Assembly (NCBI RefSeq): GCF_002836515.1
Contig: NZ_PJBC01000061.1
Coordinates: 186,001 to 250,000 of the forward strand
From: Pseudomonas sp. Choline-02u-1
Lineage (GTDB): Bacteria; Pseudomonadota; Gammaproteobacteria; Pseudomonadales; Pseudomonadaceae
Length of the DNA: 64,000 nt
Direction of reading: 5' to 3'
Shown: piece after piece, positions 63,527 to 64,000 of the stretch
Numbering within the stretch: position 1 is the first letter of the stretch
Layout of the letters: the number at the start of each line of letters is the position of its first letter
Program-made: the position numbers and the translations under genes
The notes under the pieces: model-generated
The model's database searches: none
What the model was told of the DNA's origin: nothing
What the model saw: only the letters and a program-made list of their open reading frames with translations

Positions 63527-64000
63527 ATGAATTTCATTCTCTATTCGGACGTCAACGACAGCTCCATCAGTGCCAGCCTTGGGCGCCCGGAATACAGCTA
63601 TTACTTCGTGCTCAAAGCTTACCGTCCAGTGCTGGAAGGCCTTGGCCAGGTGCATGTAGTGGCGTCGCCTGATGCGGTTGATCCGTTGTATCTGCGATTG
63701 CGTCAGGCCGATCAGGAATGCCTGTTTCTTTCCTTTGCCCCGCCTCACAAGACCCCAACGGGGCTGCAATGCCCGATGGTCTGCGTGATCGCTTGGGAGT
63801 ATGACTCGATTCCCAGCGAGTTCGCTGCCGGCGATGAACGCCAGGACTGGCGTCAGATGCTCGCGCGCCATGGCCGGGTGATTACCTTGTCGTCTCATAC
63901 CGCGCAGGCGATCCGCCGCAGCCTCGGTGAAGATTTCCCCGTACTGGTTTTGCCAACGCCGCTGTGGGAGCGCTTTGCGCAAGTTCGACAGGATTATCCC
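63527..64000 (+). CDS. Glycosyltransferase-like protein, N-terminal part (runs off the window)
   Basis: 158 codons without a stop to the window edge, from ATG at 63527 (weak GGGATG upstream). MNFILYSDVNDSSISASLGR, ICVIAWEYDS-like CVIAWEYDSIPSEFA and VITLSSHTAQAIRRSLGE look like the first Rossmann half of a GT4/GT-B enzyme: the order WEYD then LSSHTA is typical of the acceptor half. It is divergent from the A-band cluster, and PA5455-5459-type genes in P. aeruginosa occupy this place, so a role in A-band terminal modification is plausible. The C-terminal donor half lies outside. Confidence 0.7.
   Translation, partial: MNFILYSDVNDSSISASLGRPEYSYYFVLKAYRPVLEGLGQVHVVASPDAVDPLYLRLRQADQECLFLSFAPPHKTPTGLQCPMVCVIAWEYDSIPSEFAAGDERQDWRQMLARHGRVITLSSHTAQAIRRSLGEDFPVLVLPTPLWERFAQVRQDYP

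Noticed and set aside
1..64000. CRISPR arrays, tRNA or rRNA genes
   Set aside because: No spaced direct repeats with unique spacers, and no cloverleaf or rRNA-like sequence was recognised in the window.

Overview
The window is from a Pseudomonas chromosome, most likely of the fluorescens/putida type. The left edge carries the last codons of glmS, and the right third carries the complete D-rhamnan (A-band / common polysaccharide antigen) LPS cluster in the gene order known from Pseudomonas. Several small proteins are Pseudomonas-typical (PtrA-like, DUF2790).

Bases 97-47142 are one Tn7-like transposon of about 47 kb, inserted at attTn7 just downstream of glmS. I can define it to the base. The tips read TGGTT...AACCA, flanked by an identical 5-bp duplication GCTGG (92-96 and 47143-47147). 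Three 17-bp TnsB-type sites with a strict 20-bp period lie at the glmS end, and three widely spaced inverted copies lie at the distal end. The core genes are tnsA, tnsB, tnsC and a TnsD that resembles Tn7 TnsD. A second, different TniQ-family protein follows, where Tn7 would have tnsE.

The cargo is mostly metal resistance. (a) Copper, 8.7-25.4 kb: a DUF2790 protein, copA-small protein-copB-cytochrome c-copG, PtrA-like peptides, a copper chaperone, a Cu P-type ATPase, a copI-like cupredoxin, copRS and copCD. (b) A dmeRF-like Co/Ni exporter with its G-tract operator, inside the copper block. (c) Cd/Zn/Pb, 25.6-32.4 kb: a MerR regulator, a cadA-type ATPase, lspA, an AraC regulator, a CDF exporter with an HMA domain, and a sterol-desaturase-like protein. 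(d) A complete type II CBASS anti-phage operon, 32.7-37.4 kb (HNH-SAVED effector, CD-NTase, E1/E2-like Cap2, JAB protease Cap3). It is followed by a DEDDh exonuclease and an orphan MbcA/ParS-type antitoxin fused to an AbrB-like domain. (e) A cusCBAF-like Cu/Ag RND efflux operon, 39.0-45.7 kb. (f) A GNAT acetyltransferase and a small DUF protein next to the distal end. Five near-identical ATTAC-n6-TGTCAG boxes precede the copper transcription units and probably form the CopR regulon. Three MerR-type operators with 19-bp spacers serve the Cd block, and one CueR-like operator serves the copper chaperone.

From 47.2 kb the chromosome resumes: a bidirectional terminator, a fimbrial tip-adhesin-like gene with only the C-terminal stub of its usher, a large BvgS-type hybrid sensor kinase, a LysR regulator and a glutathione S-transferase. 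On the minus strand from 63.1 to 54.1 kb lies rmd-gmd-wbpW-wzm-wzt-wbpX-wbpY-wbpZ, which makes GDP-D-rhamnose, polymerises it and exports it. A divergent glycosyltransferase-like gene runs off the right edge.
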